This document shows, in pieces, positions 12,913 to 23,893 of a stretch of DNA of 64,000 bases. The stretch lies in the NCBI GenBank assembly GCA_905221605.1, contig CAJNDS010000531.1, positions 54,241 to 118,240 on the forward strand, in the 5' to 3' direction. The position numbers and the translations under genes are program-made. The notes beneath the pieces were generated by a model, which was not told the origin of the DNA, searched no databases, and saw nothing but the letters and a program-made list of their open reading frames with translations. This DNA is from Symbiodinium natans (Eukaryota > Sar > Dinophyceae > Suessiales > Symbiodiniaceae). Every line of letters begins with the position of its first letter. The stretch's first letter is position 1.

Positions 12913-14160
12913 GTGGGAGAGAAGCGTGCAGAACATGACAGAATGATCACAGACATTGCGGTGAAAACGGCGACGAACATACAATGGGCAGCAGCGGGTT
13001 CCGCTCGAAATTTCCCTCCCGAGCCACGCGCACCAGAAGATGGCAGAAGCACGCAGGCCGGCTCACAGGGTATTGCAGTCAACCTGTGGACCCCAAGCTT
13101 CTCCTCTCCCCATGCCATGTCGGCAGCCGTGATCGGAGAGCTGTTGTCGGCATGCGCCGGTGCCTATTCGGGCTGTGTGGTGGGCCGCTTCGTTGCCGCC
13201 AACGTGCAGAGAAAACATGGCCCATGCAGCCGTGACCTGCCGTGGAGCGACGCCCCGGTACTTCACCCCAGGCTTCGGGCCGCTTGCCTCGCGTGGGGTA
13301 TCGTGGTGTTGGCTTTTGGTGGGCGTATTGGGCGTCTTCTGAGGCACATCCTGCAGGCCCACCAGCTCCTGCTGCGTGTTTTGGCAACTCCTGCTGGTGT
13401 GCCTGCTGCGCCAACAGTTGCAACAGTCCCGGGTTGTGATCCACACGCGCCTGCTGAAGTTTTGGGTCCCCCAGTGGTGACGTCCGGTATTGAAGATGCT
13501 ACGGCTGCGGCTGGAGTGCCTGCGGCCAACTCTCACTGGGCATTGTTGTCGCTGTTGGTTGGGCAACTGGTGGAGCACCAAGGGCGCATGCAGGAGTTTT
13601 TGTTTTTGGATATTCGGGACCGCTTCGTTCAGACGGTTGATCCTGTGAACCGTAACCGCAGCCAGTGCTCCTTTGCCGAGTGTCCCCAGTTACATACAAT
13701 CGGGTGTATCTCAAACATGTGCACTCAGCATTGTGTGAGTCAGGAATGCGCTATTCATCCGTGCTGCACGGTGACGATTGTGCGCAGCGCAGTTGCCAAA
13801 ACTTGATGTCTCCCCGTTGCGTGGCCCGGTGTTGTGCGAATCATCGTAATTCTGGGCATTGTCGTGTGCATAAAGGCTCACACGGCCCGGGGAGTACATG
13901 CGTGCCAGTCATCGGCCCTTGTTTGTAGACGCTCTGGTTGTGCCAATGTCATTTCAGCCTCCCGTGTGACCGGGTACTGTCCAAACCGTTGTGTGTTGTC
14001 GCAGTCGTATGGAGCATGTCGAGCGAGACGGTCCGTGGCAGCCGGCTGTGTCCTCCACACCACGGGCTTGCAGGCATGTGAGTTGTACCGCCTTTGTTTT
14101 ACTACATGTCGTACAGGTTTTGCACTGCTCATTGCACCTGTGGGGTCACCAGTTCACGTT
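12913..14160 (+). pseudogene. Cys/His-knuckle repeat ORF, probably degenerate
   Basis: One frame is open from 12913 to 13806 (297 codons) and carries Ala/Val-rich sequence before a Cys cluster at about 13660-13770: C-x4-C-x7-C-x4-C-x3-C and then C-x3-H. The theme continues in other frames. A second unit at about 13775-13885 reads C-x4-C-x7-C-x3-CC with a later HC and H, and a third at about 13925-14030 reads CRRSGC and then YCPNRC. A fourth, partial unit lies at about 14070-14170. The spacing suggests tandem zinc-binding knuckles. The frame changes mean either introns or decay. The neighbouring RT fragments make a retroelement accessory protein possible, but a host gene remnant is equally possible. 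No family name can be given. Confidence 0.45.
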
Positions 14161-14399
14161 GTTCTTGTTGTGCACGCCTCTCTCGTGATCCCCCGCCCCC
14201 TGCTGCGGGCACCCGCGTGCCCGTGCCAGATCGCATGTGTCGAAAAATGCAGTGCCGCGGTCTTGTGGACCAACATTGTCAGAGGCGGTCGTCCAGCAAC
14301 TGAGGCCACGACGGCGCATCAAACCCCGCTTGTCGCAAACAAGATTCCGCGTGCAGTGCCGCAGGTACACTTGATGGTACACTTGGGGTGTGGCAGCTC

Positions 14400-14790
14400 G
14401 GCCGGCCGTTCGATGGAGCAGGAGTTTCAGGTGTTCCGCGCGCATCCCCGACAAACCCGCTCCTCCCCTTTTCGCTTCGCGCAGCGCGCTCGCTACTGCT
14501 CCGCAGCTAGTTGGACCGGCTGGTCGGGCTCGTAGTCCAGGAGTTCGGCCGGCAGCGGGGAGCGAGGTTGCGGAGGGCGCTTGGCAGGGTCCGTGAGCGC
14601 GCGCCATGTTGCCTCCGTGCCGGGCTCACCTTGGCGCATGCCAGGTCGCGTTTGCGGGCAGCGGCCTCATCGGGAGGGGGTTGCTGCCTTTGAGCTGGCA
14701 TTGGCCGAGGCCGCCTGGCGGCCTGCAGCAGTCGAACCCACTCGCGAAGGTGCGAATCGGGGAGGTATCGCGTGCCCGCCAAGCGTTGAT
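14400..14790 (-). mobile_element. inverted fragment of dinoflagellate RT polyprotein (N-terminal part)
   Basis: Read on the minus strand, one frame gives ALTDPAKRPPQPRSPLPAEL and then a GLSGMRAEHLKLLL block after a frameshift and an in-frame TAG. This is the region just upstream of the RT fingers in the dinoflagellate retroelement family. The sequence lies head-to-head with a diverged plus-strand copy of the same region starting at about 14750. It ends at about 14400 without entering the RT domain, so it is a truncated copy. Confidence 0.75.
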
Positions 14791-16847
14791 GGCGCCAGCC
14801 CTCGCGCCAGGCACTGAGGCGACCTACGCCGGCCTTACAGACCCGGCACGCCGGCCGGCCCGTCCTCGTTCTGTGATCCCCGAAGACGTCCTATCACACG
14901 TGCCAACAGAGCCCGCCACCCTTGCGCCCAAAGAGGTGGCGGCTGCTCTTCGTGAAGCGCGTCGTGGAGGGGCGCCGGGCTTGTCGGGAATGCGGGCAAA
15001 GCATCTGAAACTGCTGCTGCAAGACATCCCGGCACAGGAACTTTTGGCCTACGCTGCAACCCTCTTGGCGCGAGCGCGGTGGCAATGGCGCGGCTTACGG
15101 CGCTTGCCAAGCCGGATGGCGGAGTACGGGGGATAGCGACCGCGGACACCTTTCGCCGCTTCGTTGCCCGCACATTGGCCAAGGCCTGGGGAGCCACGTT
15201 CGACCAAGCTACACGTCCTTTCCAATACGCACTTCAGTCGCGGGCGGGGACAGATGCTGTGGTCGCCACGGTCCGGGCTGCGCTGGACGGGCGACCTGAT
15301 GCCGTGGTAGTGTCGCTCGATGGGCGCAGCGCCTACGACAGCATTTCGCGAGCAGCCTTCCTCAGCAAGCTGCGGGAGGGTGCTCCGGAGTTGCTGCCCT
15401 TCGTGCGCATGTTTTATGGCCAGCCCTCGGCCTACAGCTGGTGGGATGCAGCGGGGAACAGGCGGGATATCCCACAGGGCGAGGGTTGCGAACAAGGGGA
15501 CCCATGGGCCCGCGCACTTTTCGCCCTAGGCCAGCACAACGCCCTCGCCAGAGCCGCGGGCGGTTTGCACCCGTCCGACAACCTTCTGGCCTTTTTGGAC
15601 GACGTGGCTACGCGCGCGTGGCCCGCATTGGACCAGGTGGCGGGGACCGTGGAAGCGGATTGCGGGATCGCCTAACCTTGGTAAAACACGGGCGCTCGGG
15701 GCGGCAGAGGCGGGCCCTTCACCAGGCCTAGAACAGCTAGGCGTGGACGTGTGGCGGGGAAACCGGCCCACGCATGAGCGTGGCATGGTCGTGTTGGGTT
15801 CTCCCGTCGGCCATCCCGACTTCGTGCAAGCGTGGGCTGTCGCGAGAATGGCCGAGGAACGGGAGTTCCTGCAACACTTGCCCCAGCTCCTCGATTTACA
15901 GTGTGCCTGGCTGCTGTTCGCCTTATGCGCCTCCCCGCGTGCGAACCACGCCTTGCGCACAATCCCCCCGCCGGATGTGGCCGCCGACGCCGCAGCGCAC
16001 GACGAAGCCGTATGGGGCACTCTCCCAGAATGCCTGGGAGGTGAAGGGGGCGAGGACGCAGACGAGCAGTTCGCGCGCGACTTGGCCTGCCTACCAGCGT
16101 CCCTCGGTGGCCTAGGCCTCGCGTGAGCAGCGCGCGTGGCCCCCGCAGCGTACTGGGCGGCGTGGGCGGATGCTCTCCCGGTGATGGCGGCCCGTCTTCC
16201 GGCTTTCGCGGCGGCCTGCGTCGCCGCGCTCCAACAAGGGGGCGCGGGCGCCGCGTGTTTGAGCCACGCTGCGAGCGCCCGCGCGCTGCTGTTGACCGAG
16301 GGCTGGGACGCGTGATGACGCGTGCCCCGGCTGGACCGCAGTTGCCGGGGGCCTGCGGCCGGATACAGGACTTGGCGAATGGCCACACGGCTGGCAGCTT
16401 CATGCGTCGCGCACTCGCAACTCTTACTACCGCGACCGCGTGATGCTGCCGTCGTTGATGCCGGACCGCCGAGCCCTGCTTCGCAAGCGTGGACGCCGTA
16501 CGCGACATAACGCGACCACGCCTTAGCGTGCCCTCGCACGGGGCTTTTAGCCGGCGGGCCAAGGTGGTGGAAAGGGCGTGGGTGCGGGTCGCAAGGGGCG
16601 GCACGCAGAGGCTGGTCGTGCTCGGGGCCGAAGTGGGAGGCCGCTAGAATGGAGGCGCACTGCGGTTCGTCAAAGATCTGATCCGTTTGCGCGCGTGCCG
16701 CGCGCCCCCCACAGTTGCGTGCTGTCGGTCGCTGTGACCACTGCCCTTGGCCAGGCGCCCTGCATCTCGGCAGGCTCGGACTTCACGCCGCTGCCGCTGG
16801 ACCGAATCCTGGAGCCGGGCGCAACAGCGGCAAACAGCGGCAACTAG
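14750..16847 (+). mobile_element. degenerate non-LTR-type retroelement, RT polyprotein
   Basis: Homology starts near SRARQAL, then LTDPARRPARPRSVIP and GLSGMRAKHLKLLL, all before 15060. After a frameshift near 15090 comes the RT core (15079-15675): VVSLDGRSAYDS with the catalytic Asp, then QGEGCEQGDPWARALFALGQ, then AFLDD, which stands for the usual F/YxDD box. A further frame (15743-16126) ends in LPASLGGLGL. Next come a YWAAWADALPVM-type segment and HGWQLHASRTRNSYYRDRV with RALL, which stops at 16526. A tail follows: GAEVGGR-stop-NGGALRFVKDL at about 16610, then TPLPLDRILEPG, ending at 16847. At least four frameshifts, an internal deletion near 16530 and in-frame stops make it inactive. The family is known from Symbiodinium-type genomes. 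Confidence 0.88.
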
Positions 16848-17430
16848 CCGCCTGCCCATGCAGCCTTGAGACCACGAGTCGCACTCGTGAACAGCGTGCA
16901 GTTTACGACCGTGTGTGCTAGCTCGATCCCTAGAAATAGGTTAAAAACATCGAAGGTGTTTTTAGAGAAATCTGTTGGGGCTAAAGCCCTCCGAAGGGGT
17001 TCTGAGAGATGGGCTAAGAAGCCAACAGAAAGAAGGCTCAGGATTGCAGCTGAGCTACCTTTGAAATTGTGGGGTCGCCCCGAGGTGCGTAGGCGCCGAA
17101 AGGGCTAAGCAGAGTTCACTTGTTGATACGTTGTGGCCGTTTTGGCTAAAGAGACCCCAAAAGATTTGGGGGGGCAATTTCAAAGTGCCCACCCAACCCA
17201 CCCTGGGGGGGACCCGACCCACCGAAGGTGGATCGGCCTCCGAGCTAAGATGTGGGATCAGTCGGTAGCACGAGGTGTCCAAGGCCTAGAGGGAGAGCTA
17301 GTGCACGGCGTCGAAATTGTTGGTTTGATATGGTTGATTCACGTCGCATTCCTTGATGTTTGTGGTTGATCATGTACATATTGTCTCACTTTCAGTTCTT
17401 TCCGATCGTGACACACGATCGTTCAAGGAC
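16848..17430. other. no recognisable gene
   Basis: A short plus-strand frame (about 16910-17105) ends in an Arg-rich stretch, but I recognise nothing in it. At about 17137-17153 the words GGCCGTTTTGGCTAAAG resemble the spliced leader at 14 of 17 positions, which is too weak to call. Confidence 0.4.
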
Positions 17431-17433
17431 ACG

Positions 17434-17436
<3 letters not shown>

Positions 17437-17470
<34 letters not shown>
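17437..17470. repeat. (CT)n microsatellite
   Basis: A pure CT tract immediately beside the relict spliced leaders. On the minus strand it is a (GA)n tract about 35 bases downstream of the leaders. Confidence 0.9.
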
Positions 17471-17471
<1 letters not shown>

Positions 17472-17502
17472 CAGCGCCGCGCAACGTCTGGCGCAGGTGG
17501 AT

Positions 17503-17548
17503 TTGAGCCAAAATGGCTTGAGCCAAGATGGCTTGAGCCAAAATGGCT
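17503..17548 (-). other. three tandem relict spliced-leader sequences
   Basis: On the minus strand 17548-17532 reads AGCCATTTTGGCTCAAG, which is the 3' 17 bases of the 22-base dinoflagellate spliced leader. Two further copies follow: CCATCTTGGCTCAAG with one mismatch, and CCATTTTGGCTCAA. The period is exactly 15 bases. That is the expected product when a leader-bearing cDNA is re-integrated and trans-spliced again at the AG inside the leader (known from dinoflagellate mRNA recycling). The leader array lies just downstream of a minus-strand RT fragment. Confidence 0.9.
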
Positions 17549-17574
17549 TTCCAAACCCTCGTACAGGTCTTCGC

Positions 17575-18000
17575 CTGGTTGAAAAGAGGAGTGTGCGGCC
17601 CACAACGCCTGGTGGAAGGGATGCAAACAGGCCGTCAAACATGCACCTGCGCGAAATGTGGTTATACGCCCCGACTCCATCCACACTGGCAACTGTTGCG
17701 GATGTGTTACTGTCGGCGGCCACGCGGAGTATCGCGGAGTGCTCGCGCAAGCGCCTCAGCACCCGGCCGTGTGGAAAGGGCATACTGGTAGGGCGCGCAT
17801 GCCTCCTGCAGGGCCGTGGAAAACTGCTGGGCCAACGTCCATGACACCAAGCGGCGGAAGACGTGGCCCATGACCCGGGTGCGAATGCCCCCGCTGGGCT
17901 TGAGCGCCACCATGCGCCCGAAGCCAGGTGGGCCCGCCAGGTCACTCTGCGCCGCCAGGCCGAGCCTGTCGGAAAGCGCTGGCAACTGCGGCGGCCTCAA
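17575..18000 (-). mobile_element. RT core fragment, minus strand
   Basis: Minus-strand frame 18000-17707 gives RMVALKPSGGIRTRVMGHVF followed by RRLVSWTLAQQ and APYQYALSTRPG. This is the fingers region of the same RT family. After a frameshift, frame 17730-17580 gives ATVASVDGVGAYNHISR, the motif A region with its catalytic Asp, and LPPGVV. The QGDP and DD boxes are missing, so the copy is truncated close to the spliced-leader relics. Confidence 0.8.
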
Positions 18001-18829
18001 CCGCGAGCGCTTGGACCCAAACGCCTGCAGAAAGGCAGATTGGGCAACCGTGGGGAAGTAACAGCTTTTTTGTCGCCTTCGCCTAAAGTGATGCTTGTTC
18101 CGATATCAGTTGATGTCGTCATGACATATCCTTCCATGACATGTTTCAACGAATGGGTGCAGTTTATGTCCTATGCTGAGATGTATACTGCGTGTAGCGA
18201 TCTGCTTCGGCCAAGAGCGACGGCTCTGCTTTGCAAATCTATGCGACACATTTGCCCTCGCAGAGCAACCGCGCGACCACACTTTTTGCAAAAAACACTC
18301 ACCCTTTTGGCGCCGCATCCGAAGCGCAGAGTGCACAGTACACACTTCCTTCACCCCGTGAGCCCGAGCCCGAAACATATGTTGCAGTCAATTCAGTAAC
18401 CCTAAACAGTCCCGAAGAATACCCATCCGACCCGATCTGACCACATGGCAACGTCAGCTCAGGAAGCAAGGCAGCCGTGAACCGGGCAAAAAGATCAGCC
18501 CACAAAACCCCGGTAGAAAAGTAAGCACCAGCGGGCGAAAGCACAGACGATGACGCCGCGCCTGAGCTGCACGAGGTCCTGGCTGATGCGCGTGCCGCCG
18601 CGGAGGTGACGGCTCCGGGAGGACATGCAGCGGAAGAAGGCGTGCGGAAAAAAAACCACGAGCGACCACCACTCGGCCTGCGGAGCTCGAGGAAAACAGT
18701 GCGAGGGAAAACAAAGGAAAACAGTGCGAGGGAAAGCAAAAGGAATTGTGAAGAACCTTGCGCAGTTTTTCCGGGAAACATACATCCTGATGCTTCGCCG
18801 CATGGCGAAAATTCTTTTGTTTTTCTTTA

Positions 18830-19100
18830 ATGCTCCTTTTTCCCGTTTGGGGGGGCGCCTCAGGGCGGCGAGCGCGGCCATGACCGTCCAGCGGCGCATC
18901 AAGGCGCGGCCCACGCTTCCGGCACTCCACGGTGCCCGTGCCCGCCAAACCGCCCTCCGACCTCGAGCCCGAAGACCGCGACGCAGCACTGCCCGCGCCC
19001 GTGAGGTTGCAGCTCGGGGTGGGTGCGGCGTTTGCGCTCCTCTGCGTGTTGCAGTGCAAGCCCCGGTGTCCTATCGCAGCCTCGGCGCACCTGCCCGTTG
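18830..19100 (-). mobile_element. RT polyprotein C-terminal tail, copy B
   Basis: On the minus strand a frame gives RKRRTHPEL, then FGLEVGGRF. After a frameshift comes ALMRRWTVMAALAAL. This matches the tail of the dinoflagellate RT protein (KERTYPEL, EVGGRW, RRW). Only the tail is present. It sits about 50 bases after the end of tail copy A on the same strand. Confidence 0.6.
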
Positions 19101-19156
19101 CGCTTGACTTTCTCAAACGCCTATACTGGCCGGAAGCCCGATAACCTACGGAAGGC

Positions 19157-19480
19157 TCACCGCAGAGGGAACCGATTGGGCGCCGGGTGCTCAGCGAGGT
19201 CGAGCACCGTCGCCAGAGGCTGTGTGTCAACCTGCCCTGGGTCGTCCACTCGCCGAGCGCGGCGCTGCACAGGGCGCGCTGCGCAGCAATAGGCAACGCA
19301 CTCCACCACCGGCGCGCCCAGCCTTGGCCGGCAGCCGTTCGAAGGACGGCCGGCGCGCGCGCAGTCGGATGAACTGCTTGAGCAGATGTTGGGACTCATC
19401 GTTCCAGCGCCCTCCGACTTCGGCAGCCAACACGCACAGGCGCAGTGGCCCCCCGAAAGTTCAGGGCCTGCAATTGTTTT
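19157..19480 (-). mobile_element. RT polyprotein C-terminal tail, copy A
   Basis: Minus-strand frame 19433-19240 gives AAEVGGRWNDESQHLLKQFI. After frame changes it gives AWWSALPIAAQRALCSAALG and finally DTQPLATVLDLAEHPAPNRF, reaching a stop at 19157. The EVGGRW block and the terminal RxPLR-stop are typical of this RT family. There is no RT core upstream, so the copy is a 3' remnant. Confidence 0.7.
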
Positions 19481-19699
19481 AGTCCAGGGGAAGCTGGGTG
19501 CGTGTTTTTTTCGGCTCTGTTGCACCGACTGGTGCGTGGTCATGTGTAGTAATGCTCCGCGGGGCGCGTGTTCTACTGTATATCCAAGTTGTTTGAAAAC
19601 TGCTCGTGCCAGCCTTAGCATAGCTTTGCATTCCAAGCTTCCTGCAAAAAGAAACGGCCTCAGCTTTCCGTCAGGTGGGGCACGTATAGTGCTCGTTCC

Positions 19700-20520
19700 A
19701 TACAGATAGATGACGAGGGTGATGACAGGCGGGCCAGGAATGAAGACAGTAGCGGGGAAGGGGCCGAAACCGTTGAACTGCTGGAATTCATCGCAAATGT
19801 GTGCAAGTCTTGAGAAATTGGTAGTTAACTTAGTTCACATTCCGCGATTTGGGTTTGGAGGCGTGCTTTTCCTACTGTTCCACGCGGCCGACGTGACGGC
19901 TTACCGCCAGCAGCTGCCGAGCGTGGTCACGCCGTCAGAGCTGTGAGCCCAGGAAGGCTGCGTATTGCCGATGATGCACGTCGTGTATATATGTATATAG
20001 AATTATATAGAAAAGTGTATATGCATGTATATTAACGTGTGTGTGGAGTTTGGGATTGAATGGTCAAGTGTTTTTCGGGATTGCATATACAAATAAATAA
20101 ACAAAAAATTAAATAAATATACACATATATATATACATACACACACTTATGTGCGTGTATTTTCGTATGTATATGTGAATCAACAAATACAGGCACATGT
20201 AAAGCAATATACATGTAAAAATACAAATGGTATATGTATAATCATAAAAAAGAATCTTGGTGTACATTGATTGAAAGCACAAAAAGAAGGAATGTTGTTT
20301 TGGATTGCCGTATCTTACCCTAAGACGTGTGCTATTGATATAGAATATAGACATAGACATAGATATAGACATAGTTTCAGATATAAATACAGATATAGAT
20401 ATGAATATAGACATAAATATAGACATTTTGCTACATACAATATTACACCTTATACCATTTATTTTGCTTTATATATTAAAAAACAAATCGTACCTATATA
20501 GATAAAATAACGTTTATTGT
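19700..20520. other. intergenic, becoming AT-rich
   Basis: No gene recognised. From 19980 on the DNA becomes AT-rich, with TATATG-type words and, at 20335-20425, a degenerate ATAGACATAGATAT repeat. Confidence 0.6.
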
Positions 20521-20527
20521 ATTTTAT

Positions 20528-20652
20528 TGCATATTGCATATTGCATATTGCATATTGCATATTGCATATGGCATATTGCATATTGCATATTGCATATTGC
20601 ATATTGCATATTGCATATTGCATATTGCTTATTAAGTAAGTAAGTAAGTAAG
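20528..20652. repeat. (TATTGCA)n 7-mer satellite followed by (GTAA)n
   Basis: About 15 copies of TATTGCA at 20528-20632, then five GTAA units at 20636-20652. On the minus strand these lie downstream of the LINE 3' end, separated by about 150 bases. Confidence 0.95.
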
Positions 20653-20802
20653 TCCTGCATGCCCGTAGGCGGCCTCTTGGAGGAGCAGGCAAAGAACGCA
20701 ACTTTACATGGTGTCCAACTGCATTTGAGCATGACCTCACGTCAATGTTAGAATCATTCTAAACATCGACGGCTTTTGACGAATCATCTTTGTTCAATTT
20801 TC

Positions 20803-21262
20803 TCAATGCTGTACAAAATCAATGAATGCACCCCGCGCGATGTCAAAGAAATTTGTCACGTACTCAGTCCAACAGGTATTTCCATTGAAACGCGCAAAAG
20901 CTTCAAGCTGCGTGTACCAACAATCGCGAGGTCTACCAGGAACGCGAACTCCATTTGGCGACCAACTCATCGCACGCTTCACCCACCTGTTTGCTGGCAA
21001 CTTTGCCACATGATGTGCGAAATTCCAATAGCCATGGATGCATTTGTAAGACCAGCTCTGCAAGTTTAACGTTTGAGTCATCTGCTGGACATGTTGATTC
21101 CATTCGTGCAGTACCTCATGCCAGGGTAACGACCAATCAAGTCCCGAAGGCGGTCCAACCATGATTCTAAGCAATCGTCGCCATTCTGAATCCAGTTTGC
21201 GAAGATGATGCTGCCGTACTTTGCGATGCCCGGCACCAAAACATGCAACCGGTGTCGCTACA
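20803..21262 (-). mobile_element. LINE retrotransposon, 3' end of ORF2
   Basis: The minus-strand frame from about 21262 to the stop at 20803 gives CFGAGHRKVRQHHLRKLD, then LLRIMVGPPSGLDWSLPWHE, LHEWNQHV, WVKRAMSWSPNGVRVPGRP and a terminal TNFFDIARGAFIDFV. This is the post-RT C-terminal region shared by dinoflagellate LINE proteins (the LDxxxRKLLRxVVGPPxxxxWxxPWHxxLHEW pattern). The RT core is missing: the 5' side is cut off by a TATTGTA satellite at 21262. The element is a different family from the RT pieces at 14-19 kb. Confidence 0.85.
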
Positions 21263-22000
21263 GCATATTGCATATTGGATATTGTATATTGTATATTGTA
21301 TATTGTATATTGTATATTGTATATTGTATATTGTATATTGTATATTGTATATTGTATATATGGTATATTGTATATATATTGTATATTGTATATATATATA
21401 TTGTATATAAATGGTATATTGTATATATATATATGTCTGTCTATATGGTATATTGTATATGGTATATTGTATATTGTGTATATTGTGTATATTGTGTATA
21501 TTGTGTATATTGTGTATATTGTGTATATTGTGTATATTGTGTATATTGTGTATATTGTGTATATTGTGTATATTGTGTATATTGTGTATATTGTGTATAT
21601 TGTGTATATTGTGTATATTGTGTACATTGTGTACATTGTGTATATTGTGTACATTGTGTATATTGTGTACATTGTGTATATTGTGTATATGGTGTATATT
21701 GTGTATATTGTGTATATTGTGTATATTGTGTATATTGTGTATATTGTGTATATTGTGTATATTGTATATATTGTATATATTGTATATATTGTATATATTG
21801 TATGTATTGTATGTATTGTATGTATTGTATGTATTGTATATCGTAATATTTGTTATATTATTGTATTATTTGTATGTATTGTACTGTAGTTGTAGGTATT
21901 GTATGTAAATTATATATATTGTATATTGTACATTGTTATATGTATATTGCATATTGCATTTTATTGTATATTGTATATTGTATATTGTATGTATTGTATA
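21262..22000. repeat. (TATTGTA)n and (TATTGTGTA)n satellites
   Basis: A 7-mer array TATTGTA at 21265-21360 passes into interrupted TA-rich DNA, then a 9-mer array TATTGTGTA at about 21472-21765 with occasional TACATT variants, then TATTGTATA and TATTGTATG units. All reading frames across it are open artefacts of the repeat. Confidence 0.95.
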
Positions 22001-22189
22001 TTGTATATTGGATGCTGCATTAAGATATAGATATAGACATAAAATGGAAATAGATACAGGTATAGATATTGCTATATTATAGTTTATTCAATTTTATATT
22101 ATCTATTTGCTTGCGTTATAATTAATAAGCATTATATCATTATATGTATATATGAAATAATGTTTATTGTGCTTCTCTGTTTTTGTTAT

Positions 22190-22550
22190 GTATTCTACAT
22201 TGTGTATTGTATATTGTATGCTGTGTATTGTATACTGTATATTGTATATTGTATATTGTATATTGTATATTGTATATTGTATATTGTATATTGTATATTG
22301 TATATTGTACATTGTATATTGTATATTGTATATTGTATATTGCATATTGTATATTGTACATATATTGTATATGGTATGTTGTATATTGTATATTGTATAT
22401 TGTATATTGTATATTGTATATTGTATATTGTATATTGTGTATTGTATATTGTATATTGTGTATTGTATATTGTATATTGTATATCTGTATATTGTGCATT
22501 GTATATTGTGTATTGTATATTGTATACTATACATTACGTATATATATATA
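22190..22550. repeat. second (TATTGTA)n satellite block
   Basis: The 7-mer TATTGTA with scattered TGTGTA, TACATT and TGCATA variants. It is separated from the first block by about 190 bases of AT-rich DNA with ATAGATATAG words. Confidence 0.95.
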
Positions 22551-22569
22551 TGCTCGCCGAAGCCCCACA

Positions 22570-23893
22570 CCGCTTCGACCTAGACCCGACAGTGCCAGAA
22601 AACAAAAGGCGCGACCACAAAAATAATGCCGTACATCTAATGCGGAATATATAATGATTTTGCGCATGTAGGGGGCGATCTTTTAGATGCACGCGTCATC
22701 ACACGTCACGTCTTTTTCCTGTTTGACGGATGGATGTGTCTAATGCTCATCTGTCCAGCCGATGTCAATGTTTGCAACAACGATGGAGGCGGAGATAGCC
22801 GGAGTTGTGGCCCACCAGTGTCGTACCACCACACACCGCGACCACCACATACCTCATACTACCACCAGCGTGGGAGAAGTGAGCCAAGGCCCGAAGCTCC
22901 TTCAGAGTCTCGGTACATCAGCGGGCCAGTGGCTTAAAGCTCAAGGTTCCTGCAGGCTGGTTGTTTGGAAGCTATGCGGGCCAGGCCTTGCGATGCAGAA
23001 GATTGGCTTCAAGCTGTCGAGCCAGCTCCGCCGGAGCCTTGGACAGCTTTGACATATCAAGGGGCATGAGCATATCTCGAACCCATCCGCACTGGTGAAA
23101 GGTCGAGCTTCTTCGCAAACGTGGCAGCCGCAGTCGTGTTTGAAGGGCATGTCTTGCGGCTTGCTGCGCGTCTGATGTGACCACACGAGCCCCATGGCAT
23201 GTTGTTTTTCACGTTGTCTGGCCCGAGCCGGTAGCATGAGAGAGCATGCGTTACGCGTGCACAAAAGCCGAACCAGGAGCAGGACTCGGCAGCTGCAAGT
23301 GTTGTCCAAAATTCAGATCACACGCCAGGCAAAGGAAAATTGCCGCGCGCAGCTCATGTTGGGAGTTTGCACAAAGGATTTGTATTTATGTTAGCTTTTT
23401 TCGCCTACAAGCGGCAACGGCCCAGTGCGCATAGAGGGCATGAGGGGGGGAAGATGTTGGAGAGCAACACGTCCAAGTAGTCCACTAAGGCGAGCTTTGC
23501 TTGTCAAGTGTCGAGGATGGGACCAGGATTTGAATCTTTTCGCACTCGGTGATACAGACGTAAGGGTGGGGAGAGGGATTGTGGGCGCGGCACATCTGGA
23601 AGCCTTGTATGGTTGGTTGTTGGGATTCAGAACCCTTACAGTGCCTGCAGGCTTCAAGTTTGGCAATACAGGTCAAGGCCGGACCACTGTTTGTACTATA
23701 ATGCTGCCAGGAGCTCATGCCAGCCGTGGACGATGGCTTGGCTCCCGGATGCTTCGAAGATGGGGCTGAGCTTGCCAGGAAAAGGCTTTGCAAAACACTT
23801 CCATTCGTCAAAGCAATTTGTGATTTTTCTTTTTGCTCGAATCATATCTCACCTCTGAGACGTCGACGGTCCCCTCTTTCAATTGGCACACAG
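22570..23893. other. no recognisable gene
   Basis: Several open frames of 60-120 codons occur on both strands, but none shows a family signature. The stretch immediately upstream of 23894 could hold further 5' exons of the esterase-like gene that I cannot identify. Confidence 0.5.

Noticed and set aside
15526-16539. 337-codon minus-strand ORF
   Set aside because: It is antisense to the clear RT domain in GC-rich DNA, and has Arg/Ala/Pro-rich composition with no motif.
17137-17153. Fourth spliced-leader-like sequence on the plus strand
   Set aside because: It matches 14 of 17 positions, with changes in the conserved CTCAAG end; it could be chance.
20803-21672. 289-codon minus-strand ORF as one protein
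   Set aside because: Its first half is the translated TATTGTGTA satellite (Ile-Tyr-Thr repeats). Only the LINE part from about 21262 is meaningful.
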